A stretch of 64,000 nt of DNA, from the NCBI RefSeq assembly GCF_030381805.1, contig NZ_JAUDRH010000013.1:62001-126000 (forward strand), given 5' to 3'. Source of the DNA: Chlorogloeopsis sp. ULAP01. Lineage in GTDB: Bacteria; Cyanobacteriota; Cyanobacteriia; Cyanobacteriales; Nostocaceae. Positions within the stretch are counted from its first letter, which is position 1. Each line of letters begins with the position of its first letter. The notes below the pieces were generated by a model, which worked only from the letters and a program-made list of their open reading frames with translations, did no database searches and was not told the origin of the DNA. The position numbers were made by a program, and so were the translations under genes. Positions 52,991 through 61,681 of this stretch are shown here, in pieces.

Positions 52991-53060
52991 ATGTTGTTTG
53001 GGTTGACGCTACGGTTACCCAACATTGATAAATTTTGATTGGTAATGCTCACGCTCTACC
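52991..53060. repeat. ATGTTG/CAACAT hairpin and TACCCATCCTAC repeat
   Basis: ATGTTGTTTGGGT and ACCCAACAT form an imperfect stem. A CTACCCATCCTAC end resembling the GTAGGGTG-type elements follows. It fills the spacer between convergent genes. Confidence 0.4.
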
Positions 53061-53107
53061 CATCCTACAAATAATTATGACGACGACTTATCATTGTTCA
53101 TCAAACG

Positions 53108-53941
53108 TTAATATTGAACTTTTTGTGAGACTTTAAAAGCTGAAAATTCACAAATAGAATTAAATGGACAAAACTTACAGTGATAACCAGGATTAGGTGG
53201 GAAAATTTGACTAAATTTATGATTTTGTTGTTGATATTTTTGTAAATCTTCCTGGTGCTTTTGGGCAATAGTAGCTAACTCAAATTCAACAAAATCTAAT
53301 TCTCCTCTCGTCACACTAATTAAATCTGACTTTTTACAAAACTCTAAATTATAAAAGGAAGCAACAGCTTTTTGCCTGGGATAAAGATAACGAGCAGCGA
53401 CCAAATAAACTAATGCTTGGCGACGGTCAAATGTAGATTTGCCTGTTTTGAAATCTAAAATATGTAAAGTGCCAGTGGACTCAATGAAAACACAGTCCAT
53501 AGTCGCATACAAGCGGAAAGAATAATGCTTTTGCTCAACCCAAATTGGTTTTGGGAAACCCTCGTCGCCACGAGTTAAGAGAATAACTCTTTTTCCTGAA
53601 AGTAACGGCTCATCTTGATATTTTGTTAATATTTGCAACACGCGCTGCTGGACTTCTTGTGAAGAGTTAGCGAGTTTGAGTAACTCTGCTATTTTTTGTA
53701 CGCCATCTGATTGATTTAATAGATGCCTATTGTGATGAAATTCATAAATACCTTTCTGCGCCAATAAACCAATACGCTGGGGTGCAGTAACTTTTGCTAA
53801 CAGTAATTGAACTTGTGGCTCGTGCTGGCGCGCTTTGATAAATCCCCGTCTCATTTGGCAATGTAAATGTTGCTGCCCTGCTGCTGGGGCAACTAATGAC
53901 CAAAGATGATAACTGGCGAAAGGTCGCTCAGAAATTGACAT
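53108..53941 (-). CDS. PD-(D/E)XK nuclease with Cas4-like cysteine pattern
   Basis: A 277-residue RecB/Cas4-like nuclease (PDDEXK_1 type). The active-site strand reads LHILDFKTGKSTFD (about 158-171), with the D and the Lys of the DxK pair. Four cysteines have the Cas4/AddB iron-sulfur spacing: C28 near the N-terminus and C255-x2-C258-x5-C264 at the C-terminus. In Cas4 SSO0001 the last three have the same x2 and x5 spacing. No cas genes or repeat array are nearby, so a CRISPR role is unsupported; general DNA-end processing is more likely. It is convergent with the DUF6220 gene and divergent from the phosphohexomutase gene. Confidence 0.85.
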   Translation of the reverse strand: MSISERPFASYHLWSLVAPAAGQQHLHCQMRRGFIKARQHEPQVQLLLAKVTAPQRIGLLAQKGIYEFHHNRHLLNQSDGVQKIAELLKLANSSQEVQQRVLQILTKYQDEPLLSGKRVILLTRGDEGFPKPIWVEQKHYSFRLYATMDCVFIESTGTLHILDFKTGKSTFDRRQALVYLVAARYLYPRQKAVASFYNLEFCKKSDLISVTRGELDFVEFELATIAQKHQEDLQKYQQQNHKFSQIFPPNPGYHCKFCPFNSICEFSAFKVSQKVQY

Positions 53942-54044
53942 TGCTTAGTAACGGTAAGAAGACAAAGGGGATAAATTAGGATACACGCATTTTGCTGAAA
54001 GCTTCATGTAGTATTTAGATAATGGATGAGAAAAAGTGGCAAAA

Positions 54045-55484
54045 ATGAACGCCAGTAGCAACTTCAGCAAAATAAAATTTGGTACTGATGGGTGGCGAGG
54101 AATAATTGCCGATGACTTTACTTTCTCTAATGTACGGAAAGTAACGCGAGCGATCGCAAGTTACATTGAAACAGCCTATACTAAAAATCGACCAGTTCTT
54201 GTTGCCTACGATACTCGCTTTCTAGCTGAACAATTTGCCTTAACAGCAGCTCAAGTCTTAGCGGACTTGGGTTGGACGGTGAAAATCACTGAGCGGGATT
54301 GCCCGACACCAGTAATTGCCTATAACGCCCGTTATTTAAATTCTGCTGGGGCATTGATGTTTACTGCCAGCCATAACCCAGCACCATACTGTGGGATTAA
54401 ATATATCCCCGATTATGCCGGGCCTGCCACTCCAGAAATCACTGATACTATTGTGGCAAATATTGAAGGTGCATCGGATGCTCCACCCCCGAATCATCCA
54501 GTTGGCTATATTTCTACCTTCGATCCTAAGCCAGACTATATGCAATTTCTCTACACTCTGCTTGATGTAAAAAAAATTCGCAATGCCCGATTGAAGGTAA
54601 AGTATGATGCTCTCTATTCTACTTCTCGCGGTTATCTTGATGAAGTTTTGCAACATTGCAGCTGTGATTTTGAAACTTTTCACGCTTGGCGTGATGTTTT
54701 ATTCGGTGGGGGAATGCCAGAACCCAAGGAAGAGCAACTCAATCAGCTTGTAGAAGTAGTGCGCTATGACAAAGCCGATTTGGGTTTAGCTACTGATGGA
54801 GATAGCGATCGCTTCGGTATTGTTGATGAACAAGGAAATGTTCTCACTCCCAATACTGTGCTGTTAATTTTAATACGTCATTTAATCAAAAATAAAAAGA
54901 AAACAGGTGCAATTGTCCGTACTGTGGCAACAACTCACTTGTTAGATAATTTAGCAGCTAAGTATGGATTAAAAATATTTGAAACACCAGTAGGTTTTAA
55001 GTATATTGGTGCCAAAATGCGTGAAACCAATGTGTTAATTGGTGGAGAAGAATCTGGTGGTTTAAGTATTATTGGACATATTCCTGAGAAGGATGGCATT
55101 TTAGCTAATATGTTAGTAGCAGAAGCGATCGCTTACGAAGGTAAGCCATTGAGTGCTCTTGTCCAAGAAGCGATCATAGAAGCTGAAGGGCCTACATACA
55201 ACAAGCGTCTTGATTTACACCTTACTGAAGCTCATAAAGCTGCTGTCATTAATTTTTACACCAAATACACCCCTGCGGAAGTTGCAGGAATTACAGTTAA
55301 ACTAGTAGGGAAGAAAGACGGTGTTAAACTCTATTTGGAAGAAGGTAGCTGGGTACTTTTGCGTCCTTCTGGAACAGAACCTTTAATGCGCATCTATGTG
55401 GAAACAAAATCTCCCGAAAAGTTAATCCAAATTGCTCAAGCAATGGAATCTGTAATTAACCAACTCCAACCAGTAGCTGTTTAG
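54045..55484 (+). CDS. phosphoglucomutase/phosphomannomutase family protein
   Basis: A 479-residue alpha-D-phosphohexomutase from ATG 54045. It has the phosphoserine loop TASHNPAPYCGIK (about 104-116), the metal loop DGDSDRFG (about 249-256), the sugar loop GGEESGG (about 329-335) and the phosphate-binding loop RPSGTEPLMR (about 437-446). All four loops look intact. It interconverts hexose 1- and 6-phosphates. The exact sugar cannot be read from the motifs. GTG 54036 is an alternative start. It is followed by LapA beyond a repeat block. Confidence 0.92.
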   Translation: MNASSNFSKIKFGTDGWRGIIADDFTFSNVRKVTRAIASYIETAYTKNRPVLVAYDTRFLAEQFALTAAQVLADLGWTVKITERDCPTPVIAYNARYLNSAGALMFTASHNPAPYCGIKYIPDYAGPATPEITDTIVANIEGASDAPPPNHPVGYISTFDPKPDYMQFLYTLLDVKKIRNARLKVKYDALYSTSRGYLDEVLQHCSCDFETFHAWRDVLFGGGMPEPKEEQLNQLVEVVRYDKADLGLATDGDSDRFGIVDEQGNVLTPNTVLLILIRHLIKNKKKTGAIVRTVATTHLLDNLAAKYGLKIFETPVGFKYIGAKMRETNVLIGGEESGGLSIIGHIPEKDGILANMLVAEAIAYEGKPLSALVQEAIIEAEGPTYNKRLDLHLTEAHKAAVINFYTKYTPAEVAGITVKLVGKKDGVKLYLEEGSWVLLRPSGTEPLMRIYVETKSPEKLIQIAQAMESVINQLQPVAV

Positions 55485-55490
55485 AGTAAT

Positions 55491-55652
55491 TAGGGACTAG
55501 GGGCTATGAAGACGCGGAGATAGAAAGACGCGGGGAGTGGGAGAAATTATCAAAAATATTCCCCATGTCTCACCCTCCCCGTGTCACCTTGTCCTCTTCT
55601 TCCCAATCCCCACTCTTCCTGTTCCCTGTAACCTGTCCCCTGTACCCTTCTT
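55491..55652. repeat. GGGGA/CCCCTGTCCC repeat block
   Basis: The left half is AGACGCGGGGAGTGGGAG-like. The right half is CCTCCCCGTGTCACCTTGTCC-like with TTCCCTGTAACCTGTCCCC. This is the spacer form of the element seen inside the GH3 gene. It ends just before the LapA start. Confidence 0.6.
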
Positions 55653-55655
55653 CAT

Positions 55656-55931
55656 ATGAAATCCTTTGCTACTCTTGTCACAATCATCGTTATAGCTGTC
55701 TGGGTGGTGGCTGTTGCCATTCTGTCTGTTCAAAATGCTACCCCAGTATCTTTGAGATTTCTTACTTTTCAATCTATTCAGCTTCCTGTAGGTTTACTGC
55801 TAGCTTTTTGCGCTGGAGTAGGCATGATTGGTATGGCATTAATACAACCTTTGTGGGGTATCGCTGATTCTGGAGAAAGAAGTTCTACCAGAGAAGACGA
55901 TACTGAATTTTTTGTAGATGAGGATTTTTAA
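55656..55931 (+). CDS. LapA family (DUF1049) membrane protein
   Basis: A 91-residue protein with two membrane helices (about 5-27 and 42-65). The LapA motif lies between them: SVQNATPVSLRFLTFQSIQLP. The acidic tail EDDTEFFVDEDF is likely cytoplasmic. LapA proteins link membrane and lipopolysaccharide or stress functions in other bacteria; the role here is unknown. It is preceded by a GGGGA repeat block and has no visible ribosome-binding site of its own. Confidence 0.8.
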   Translation: MKSFATLVTIIVIAVWVVAVAILSVQNATPVSLRFLTFQSIQLPVGLLLAFCAGVGMIGMALIQPLWGIADSGERSSTREDDTEFFVDEDF

Positions 55932-56659
55932 GCCCAAGGATATATATAGTAATCCGATTTGACGACTGAATTACTTGTAGAGATAGGGAACAGGGAACAG
56001 CTTGGAAGGTAGTTAAAGGTGTACTGAGTTTTTTCAAAAATCAAATAGGAGTTCTATATCTAAAAGATATAACTAATACTATTTCACGAAAAGGCTGATA
56101 TGGATGTACCCCACCGCCTACGGCACCTCCCCTTACTAAGGGGGGAGGTTGGGAGGGGTTAAATATGAATCACTCAAAAAGTGAAATGGTATAAGTAGGT
56201 GGGCATAATTAAACAAAAATGCTGATCCCCAGAAAGTAAATGGAATAAGGCTTTCTCCTTCTGCGCTCTGCTTCTACTTATTGTCTTTATATTCCTAGCC
56301 AATCACTCAATCAGCTATTGATAAAATTTATCTATTAATCCTTGCTTGCAAATTGCGACTATTCCTAGTAAAGTTATATTTAATTGATAATAAATTTCAA
56401 CAAATTTCTGAATGAGGTAAATAGACAAGTATCAGCCAAATTACATAAATGCAATTTTCCTCCTCTGACCGAGCCTAGCCTAAAAATATTAAATCTAGTG
56501 GAGGGCGTCCTGACGCTCTATTTGCAGCCGCTGTATATCCAGTTGAGTACAGCGGTTTTACTTTATCTTGCTTATGCCGGATTGAATAATTAATTTGATT
56601 TGTGTGTTAAAAATGAGAAAAATTATCATTAATTATCGATAGTTCCAAGGAGTTTTCAG
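55932..56659. other. long spacer upstream of the O-methyltransferase gene
   Basis: It holds a GGGAACAGGGAACAG repeat near 55988 and an ACCTCCCC/GGGGGGAGGT hairpin near 56123-56150. An AT-rich stretch is followed by two hairpins (56501-56518 and 56528-56559) that look like an RNA or a leader element. A 69-codon frame at 56384 overlaps these hairpins and is not supported. Confidence 0.45.
56501..56559 (+). promoter_or_regulatory. double hairpin with terminator in the methyltransferase leader
   Basis: GAGGGCGTC/GACGCTC (one bulge) lies at 56501-56518. The perfect 8-bp stem CCGCTGTA/TACAGCGG (56528-56535 and 56548-56555, loop 12) follows, with TTTT at 56556-56559. The second hairpin has terminator form and lies about 100 bp before the methyltransferase start. 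It could be an attenuator or the end of a short RNA. Confidence 0.4.
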
Positions 56660-57691
56660 ATGAAGTTAACTGTCAAGGCAGAAAATGTCTTGGAGGCGAT
56701 CGCACTCAACAGCCGTAAGGAGCTGCAACCTTTTCTGTTGGGTATGCTCGGCATGGGAGTTAGCCAAGTTTTAGTTACTGCCATACGAATGAACGTGTTC
56801 GATGCTTTGCAAGACAATCCCAAAACCGCTACTGAATTGGCAACACAGATGAATTGCGATCCTCACGGAATGCAAGTTTTGTTAGAAAGCCTGGATGGAT
56901 TTGGTTTTCTCCAGCGACAAGGACAACATTATCAACTTACCCAAGATTCTGCTCGTTGGCTGACAAAATCGGGTGGGTTGATTTATGACTTTCTCAGGTT
57001 AGGTGGTGATATTAGTCAGCAGTTGGTGTTGCTAGAGAAGGATATTCGCACCGGTGAAGTTCCCAATTTTCACTTCAATCCTCAATCTGCCACCTGTTTT
57101 GCAAATTATTACACCATGCTCAAAAGTAGTGGGCAGCAAAGCGCTCCAAATATTCTCAAGTGGGCAAAGCTAAATCCATCTCCCAAGCGGTTGTTGGATG
57201 TAGCAGGTGGCCCCGCAGAATACAGCATAGCATTTTGTCAGAAGTATCCCGACTTAAAAGCCGATATCCTGGATTTACCCAACGCGATCCAAGCCGGATT
57301 ACCCCAAATCGAACAGGCAGGGTTAGGCGATCGCATCCAATACATTGAAGGTAATTTACTAGAGACTGATTGGGGCAACAATTACGATGTTGTGTTTCTC
57401 TCCAACATTCTCCATTGCCTGACAGCAGAGCAGTGTGAAATTGCACTGAGTAAGGCATTCCAAGCACTGCATTCAGGTGGAACCATATTAATTAACGACT
57501 TGTTCCATCCTGGCGAACAGGGAAAACTCTCGTCGCCGATTAGCCTGTTTTCTCTTATCTATTACGTTACCTGTGGTGGACGTATTTGGCCACAACCTAC
57601 AGTTTTAAACTGGCTAACGAAGGCAGGTTTTCATCAGATTCGCACAAGTAGGTATCGACTGGCTTTATTTGTCTCAGCACAAAAACCTTAA
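56660..57691 (+). CDS. SAM-dependent O-methyltransferase
   Basis: A 343-residue class I methyltransferase. The N-terminal 100 or so residues form the winged-helix dimerisation part of plant-type O-methyltransferases. The catalytic half follows, with motif I LLDVAGGPAEYSIAF (about 178-192) and the acidic motif II in DILDLPNAI. The TILINDLFHPGEQG region corresponds to later motifs. It probably methylates a small hydroxylated metabolite. An AGGAG lies before ATG 56660. There are no biosynthetic neighbours. Confidence 0.85.
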   Translation: MKLTVKAENVLEAIALNSRKELQPFLLGMLGMGVSQVLVTAIRMNVFDALQDNPKTATELATQMNCDPHGMQVLLESLDGFGFLQRQGQHYQLTQDSARWLTKSGGLIYDFLRLGGDISQQLVLLEKDIRTGEVPNFHFNPQSATCFANYYTMLKSSGQQSAPNILKWAKLNPSPKRLLDVAGGPAEYSIAFCQKYPDLKADILDLPNAIQAGLPQIEQAGLGDRIQYIEGNLLETDWGNNYDVVFLSNILHCLTAEQCEIALSKAFQALHSGGTILINDLFHPGEQGKLSSPISLFSLIYYVTCGGRIWPQPTVLNWLTKAGFHQIRTSRYRLALFVSAQKP

Positions 57692-57692
57692 C

Positions 57693-57821
57693 TTAGCAGC
57701 AATTGCTGAATGGCTGTAATCCCACTGTTGTTACTAATTCTAAAGCTAGTAGGTTAGGAATTATCGCCAAACCAATACCTTGCTGAATCATTGCCTTGGT
57801 TTGGCGAGCGATCGTATCAGC
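57693..57821 (-). pseudogene. C-terminal fragment of a LysR-type regulator
   Basis: On the minus strand 42 codons read ADTIARQTKAMIQQGIGLAI and end in a TAA at 57693-57695. They have the sequence of a LysR effector-domain segment (QGIGLAIIPNLL). A stop lies just before. It is a remnant, convergent with the methyltransferase gene. Confidence 0.5.
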
Positions 57822-58274
57822 CTAACCTCTGATTCGGAATTCTGTGTAAGAGTGAAGATTTGTAAAACTTGAAAAAATTTAGAAGTACGAAGAACAGATA
57901 AATGTTTTACTTACAGAAAGTATTAGATTACTCTATGCATCAAGTGTTAATCTGCTGCATTTATACTTATGTACGAAGATATCAACAACGTAAAAAGCTT
58001 ATTTAGGATACGCTGCTGATATTGTAAGTGATATAGTTCAGTTGCTTGTGAACACTTCCCTACAGGGGTAATAAATTGCAGTAGCGATATCAAGAATCTC
58101 TGACTGTAATATCGCTAAATAAACTGCAAAATGCAAATAGATTGAGTAAAGCAGGGCTAGAAGCTCCCATTACTCAACTTAACATTACTTGCCGACAATA
58201 TAGGAAACAACTCAATCATTGTGTAGTGAGGAGCGCTACTAAAAACCTGTTTCAAGCTGATTGGAGGCTACTAT
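57822..58274. other. spacer before the small lipoprotein gene
   Basis: AT-rich. It contains a perfect 7-bp stem GCGATAT/ATATCGC around 58086-58117 and no supported ORF. The end lies close to the lipoprotein stop. Confidence 0.35.
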
Positions 58275-58442
58275 TTAGGGACTCTTAGTAGGAGTGGCAG
58301 CAGGCGCCTTAGTAGCGGCAGCGTCAGTCGGTTCACCAGGTGCTGGAGTGGTAGTAGTAGTACCATCTTGAGCATTGTCACAAGCTCCAAGCGCTGAAGC
58401 TAAACCTAGCAATAAAGCAAAACCAAGAATTTTTATTTTCAT
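58275..58442 (-). CDS. small lipoprotein, 55 residues
   Basis: ATG 58442 to TAA 58275-58277. The N-terminus is a lipoprotein signal: MKIKILGFALLLGLASALGA then C21. The lipobox is LGAC. The mature 35 residues are low in complexity: DNAQDGTTTTTPAPGEPTDA then Ala, Thr and Pro. GAGGAG precedes the ATG. A short, Thr/Pro-rich tether with no domain resembles entericidin-like or spacer lipoproteins, but the function is unknown. Confidence 0.7.
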   Translation of the reverse strand: MKIKILGFALLLGLASALGACDNAQDGTTTTTPAPGEPTDAAATKAPAATPTKSP

Positions 58443-58928
58443 AACTCCTCTTTCACCAAATTTGGCACAATTATGAGCTTCGTTGAATACGATACCTCAT
58501 TTGTTGCTTTTTTTTAATTATTTTATATCAAAAGATTTAAAGGTTATTTTGACTTGCCGAGTAAAAATGTATTATTGTATCATAAGCAACATAATTGCAA
58601 CACTAAACAGGTAATTTTACTAAAATAACCAATAAAGCTATAAACCATACCAAAGAATATATATAATTTTTAGGCAAACTATTGCTCTTAATGTTCAGCA
58701 TTGCCATACTTAGATGCAATGCTTAAATGCTAAAGTATCCATTTAAAATTCAAAATTGCCTCAAAATAATATCTAAAGGATGCAAACATTAGTGTAGCTA
58801 TCTAGACTTCCAAAACAGAGTAGAGTGTTATTTTTAGCTAATTGCACAAAAAGCAATTGTCAGTTGAACCAAAACACACAATCAATTATTCAATTAAGAC
58901 TTCAATTTTTTACCTAAAAATAAAGATT
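58443..58928. other. spacer upstream of the FtsL-like gene
   Basis: AT-rich DNA between the divergent lipoprotein and FtsL-like genes. It contains promoter-like AT tracts such as TTATTTTATATC near 58520. No ORF or RNA gene is seen. Confidence 0.35.
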
Positions 58929-59552
58929 ATGGCTGTTGTTCGTAAATCAGATGTTTCTACAAAGCGCAGTTGGTTCCGATGGCAAGGTTCTCTATTTGGG
59001 AGAAACACCACCAGAGAACAACAATCCAAATCAGTCAGAACTGGATCAGAACAAGCTCTGCCTACAATAGTTTCCTCTCAAAGGCAAAAACGTTCATTGC
59101 AAAATGTATCGATGAGTACAACCCAGTTCAAAAATAATGCAAGTGTAGTCTCAACCACTACTGTTTCTGATTTAAGCAAACAAGGAACAGTACCTTTATG
59201 GTTACTACGCTTGTATAGTTTATATCGTCACTCTTCAGTGATGACATTTTTACTGGTAACAGCCATGCTCGTGGTTTATGGTTGGACAGTTTATTCTCAA
59301 CAAATGTGGAGTCAGGCATACCGGAAGCTGCAAACTTTACAGCGTGACGAACGACAGTTGACAACAAATAATGAAGTACTAAAAAACCAAATGGCACAGG
59401 AAGCACAAACATCAGCAGCAGGATTGGTAACACCATCTCCTGCTGGAACAGTTTTCTTGCGCCCAGCACCTGAGAATTCAAATTCCGTCGTGCCTAATAC
59501 AACTCCCAATTCTGAACTACAACAGCAAAAACTTACACCACTAGGATATTAA
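58929..59552 (+). CDS. FtsL-like membrane protein
   Basis: A 207-residue bitopic protein. A long polar N-terminus (about 1-95) is followed by one membrane helix (about 101-119, MTFLLVTAMLVVYGWTVYS), then a short coiled coil (about 125-155) and a Ser/Thr/Pro-rich tail. This is the topology of FtsL, the small divisome protein that lies beside FtsI. The position directly upstream of ftsI, 45 bp away, fits. Sequence identity to FtsL cannot be claimed because FtsL is poorly conserved. The start is ATG 58929. An earlier ATG at 58842 would add 29 atypical residues. Confidence 0.6.
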   Translation: MAVVRKSDVSTKRSWFRWQGSLFGRNTTREQQSKSVRTGSEQALPTIVSSQRQKRSLQNVSMSTTQFKNNASVVSTTTVSDLSKQGTVPLWLLRLYSLYRHSSVMTFLLVTAMLVVYGWTVYSQQMWSQAYRKLQTLQRDERQLTTNNEVLKNQMAQEAQTSAAGLVTPSPAGTVFLRPAPENSNSVVPNTTPNSELQQQKLTPLGY

Positions 59553-59597
59553 AGTCATTAGGTTGGAATACATTGCTAATGACCAAGGATAGTCCTT

Positions 59598-61394
59598 ATG
59601 CAGAAGTCACCAAGTAAAAAAGTCAGGCAAAGACAGCGTTCTAGCACCAGAAAAAGATTTTTTTCCTCATTTTTCTCTAAATTTATAGTACAAACATCGA
59701 AAGTTAACTCTCGGCTGTTCATAGTTTGGGCTGTATTAGTTATTGCTGCGTTTGGCTTGGCTGTTAATTTGTACAATATACAAATTATACGTGGGCCGAA
59801 GCTTACCCAGAGGGCGCGAAACCAACAGATGGTTAATTTGCGACTTTTTGTGCCTCGTCGCCCGGTAGTAGATCGGAATCGAGATATGTTGGCGATGGAT
59901 CGGCCTGTATATACAATGTATGTTCATCCCAAACTATTTGACAAATCTAATCAAGAAATTGCCAAGCTACTCGCTCCGATTATGGGTAAGGATGCTACGG
60001 AGTTAGAAACAAAGTTTGAAAGCAAAAAAAGTGGTATTTTACTTTCCTCTACCCTACCAGAAGAAGTTGCCGATCGCATTTATTCGTTACGTTTGAATGG
60101 CATAGAGTTAACTCAAAGATACTCTCGATTTTATCCGCGACAAGATTTGGTAGCAGAAGTAGTAGGCTATGTTAATGTTGACCGTCGCGGTCAAGCAGGT
60201 GTGGAATATAGTCAAGAGAAGTTACTCGAACGTTCTTTAAAAACAGTACGCCTGAGTCGCGCAGGGAATGGGGCATTGATGTCAGATCATGCTCCAGAGG
60301 GTTTTATGCATTTTGATGATCTGCAACTACAACTGACTATTGACAGCCGCCTGCAACGAGCAGCTCGCAATGCATTACAAGAACAGATGGACAAATACCA
60401 TGCCCAACGGGGAGCAGTAATTGTAATGGATGCATGGGATGGTTCTTTGTTGTCATTGGTTTCTTTGCCCACTTATAATCCCAACCAATATTCTAAAGCC
60501 AATGTCTCACTGTTCAAAAACTGGACTGTAGCAGATCTATACGAACCTGGTTCGACTTTTAAACCTTTGAGTGTGGCGATCGCCCTAGAAGCAGGAGCGA
60601 TTAAATCTGAGGATACATTCAACGATCCTGGTTTTATTAAAGTAGCCGATCGCACGATCAGAAATGCCCAAAATAAAAGTTATGGGCAAATCAATGTTGC
60701 GCAGATTTTACAACATTCTAGCAATATTGGCATGGTGCAAATGATCCAGCGTTTGCAGACTCCTATTTACTATAGTTGGCTAGAAAAGCTGGGGCTGGGG
60801 CAAAGCCTGACTACAGATTTACCTTTTGTTGTAGCGAGTCAACTTAAAAGCCAAGAAAAATTTGCTGCCTCGCCCGTGGAAGCGGCTACTACCTCCTTTG
60901 GTCAAGGTTTTTCCTTAACGCCTTTGCAATTGGTACAATTACACGGAGCCTTAGCTAATGGTGGTAAAATTGTCACACCCCATGTAGTGAAAGGTTTGAT
61001 AGATAGCAAGGGGCAAATACATTACACTCCTTCTTATGCAGCGCCACGGCAACTGTTCTCACCTACCACCAGTCAAAAAGTTGTAGAAATGATGGAAACA
61101 GTTGTCGCCAATGGTACTGGTAAAGTATCACAAATTCCGGGATATCGCATTGGAGGTAAAACTGGTACCGCCCAAAAAGCTGGTAGTTCTGGTGGCTATA
61201 TCAGTGGTGCAAAAATTACTAGTTTCGTAGCTATATTGCCTGTAGAAACTCCCCGCTATGTAGTACTGGCATTGGTAGATGAACCGCAAGGCGCAAATGC
61301 CTATGGCGGTACTGTTGCTGCACCAATCGTCAAAGCAGTGATGGAAGCATTAATTACTATTGAACAAATTCCACCCAGTCAATCAACACAGTAG
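59598..61394 (+). CDS. ftsI: class B penicillin-binding protein (FtsI-type)
   Basis: The transpeptidase that cross-links septal peptidoglycan, an inner-membrane protein facing the periplasm. The 598 residues contain a short cytoplasmic part, one membrane helix (about 34-58), a dimerisation part, and the catalytic domain (about 235-590). The catalytic motifs are intact: SxxK in EPGSTFKPLS (about 316-325), SSN (about 375-377) and KTG in GGKTGTAQK (about 517-525). The length fits FtsI/PBP3. It forms a pair with the FtsL-like gene before it. Confidence 0.93.
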   Translation: MQKSPSKKVRQRQRSSTRKRFFSSFFSKFIVQTSKVNSRLFIVWAVLVIAAFGLAVNLYNIQIIRGPKLTQRARNQQMVNLRLFVPRRPVVDRNRDMLAMDRPVYTMYVHPKLFDKSNQEIAKLLAPIMGKDATELETKFESKKSGILLSSTLPEEVADRIYSLRLNGIELTQRYSRFYPRQDLVAEVVGYVNVDRRGQAGVEYSQEKLLERSLKTVRLSRAGNGALMSDHAPEGFMHFDDLQLQLTIDSRLQRAARNALQEQMDKYHAQRGAVIVMDAWDGSLLSLVSLPTYNPNQYSKANVSLFKNWTVADLYEPGSTFKPLSVAIALEAGAIKSEDTFNDPGFIKVADRTIRNAQNKSYGQINVAQILQHSSNIGMVQMIQRLQTPIYYSWLEKLGLGQSLTTDLPFVVASQLKSQEKFAASPVEAATTSFGQGFSLTPLQLVQLHGALANGGKIVTPHVVKGLIDSKGQIHYTPSYAAPRQLFSPTTSQKVVEMMETVVANGTGKVSQIPGYRIGGKTGTAQKAGSSGGYISGAKITSFVAILPVETPRYVVLALVDEPQGANAYGGTVAAPIVKAVMEALITIEQIPPSQSTQ

Positions 61395-61681
61395 TCATTT
61401 GTCATTTGTCATTTTTCATTTGTTAGTAGGGGAGCCAGTGCGCTGCCTCCCGTACAGTAGTTAGTAGTTCTCCCCTGCTCCCCACCTCCTTGTCCCCGCA
61501 TCCCCTTTCCCCAGATAGTACATTTTTATTGATTCTCCCCTGCTCCCTTGGGTAGAATCTTTAATTGCAGTGCTTAATTGTTCTTTACAACCCAGGGGAG
61601 AGGTAGAGAAAACTACTAAATGGAAATCTAGGTATATAAGGTGAAAGTTATCGACACCGATCGCAAAGAACCAAAGATTCC
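61395..61681. repeat. repeat-rich spacer after ftsI
   Basis: TCATTTGTCATTTGTCATTTTTCAT tracts lead into a GTAGGGGAGCCAGTGCGCTGCC segment, which is shared with 18812-18840 and 31380-31415. CTCCCCTGCTCCCC tracts follow. There is no gene. Confidence 0.5.

Noticed and set aside
53108..53941. Calling the PD-(D/E)XK gene cas4
   Set aside because: The cysteine spacing fits, but there is no array or other cas gene in the window, so I left the symbol empty.
56384..56593. 69-codon ORF upstream of the O-methyltransferase
   Set aside because: It overlaps two stable hairpins and a T-run, and its translation resembles no family.
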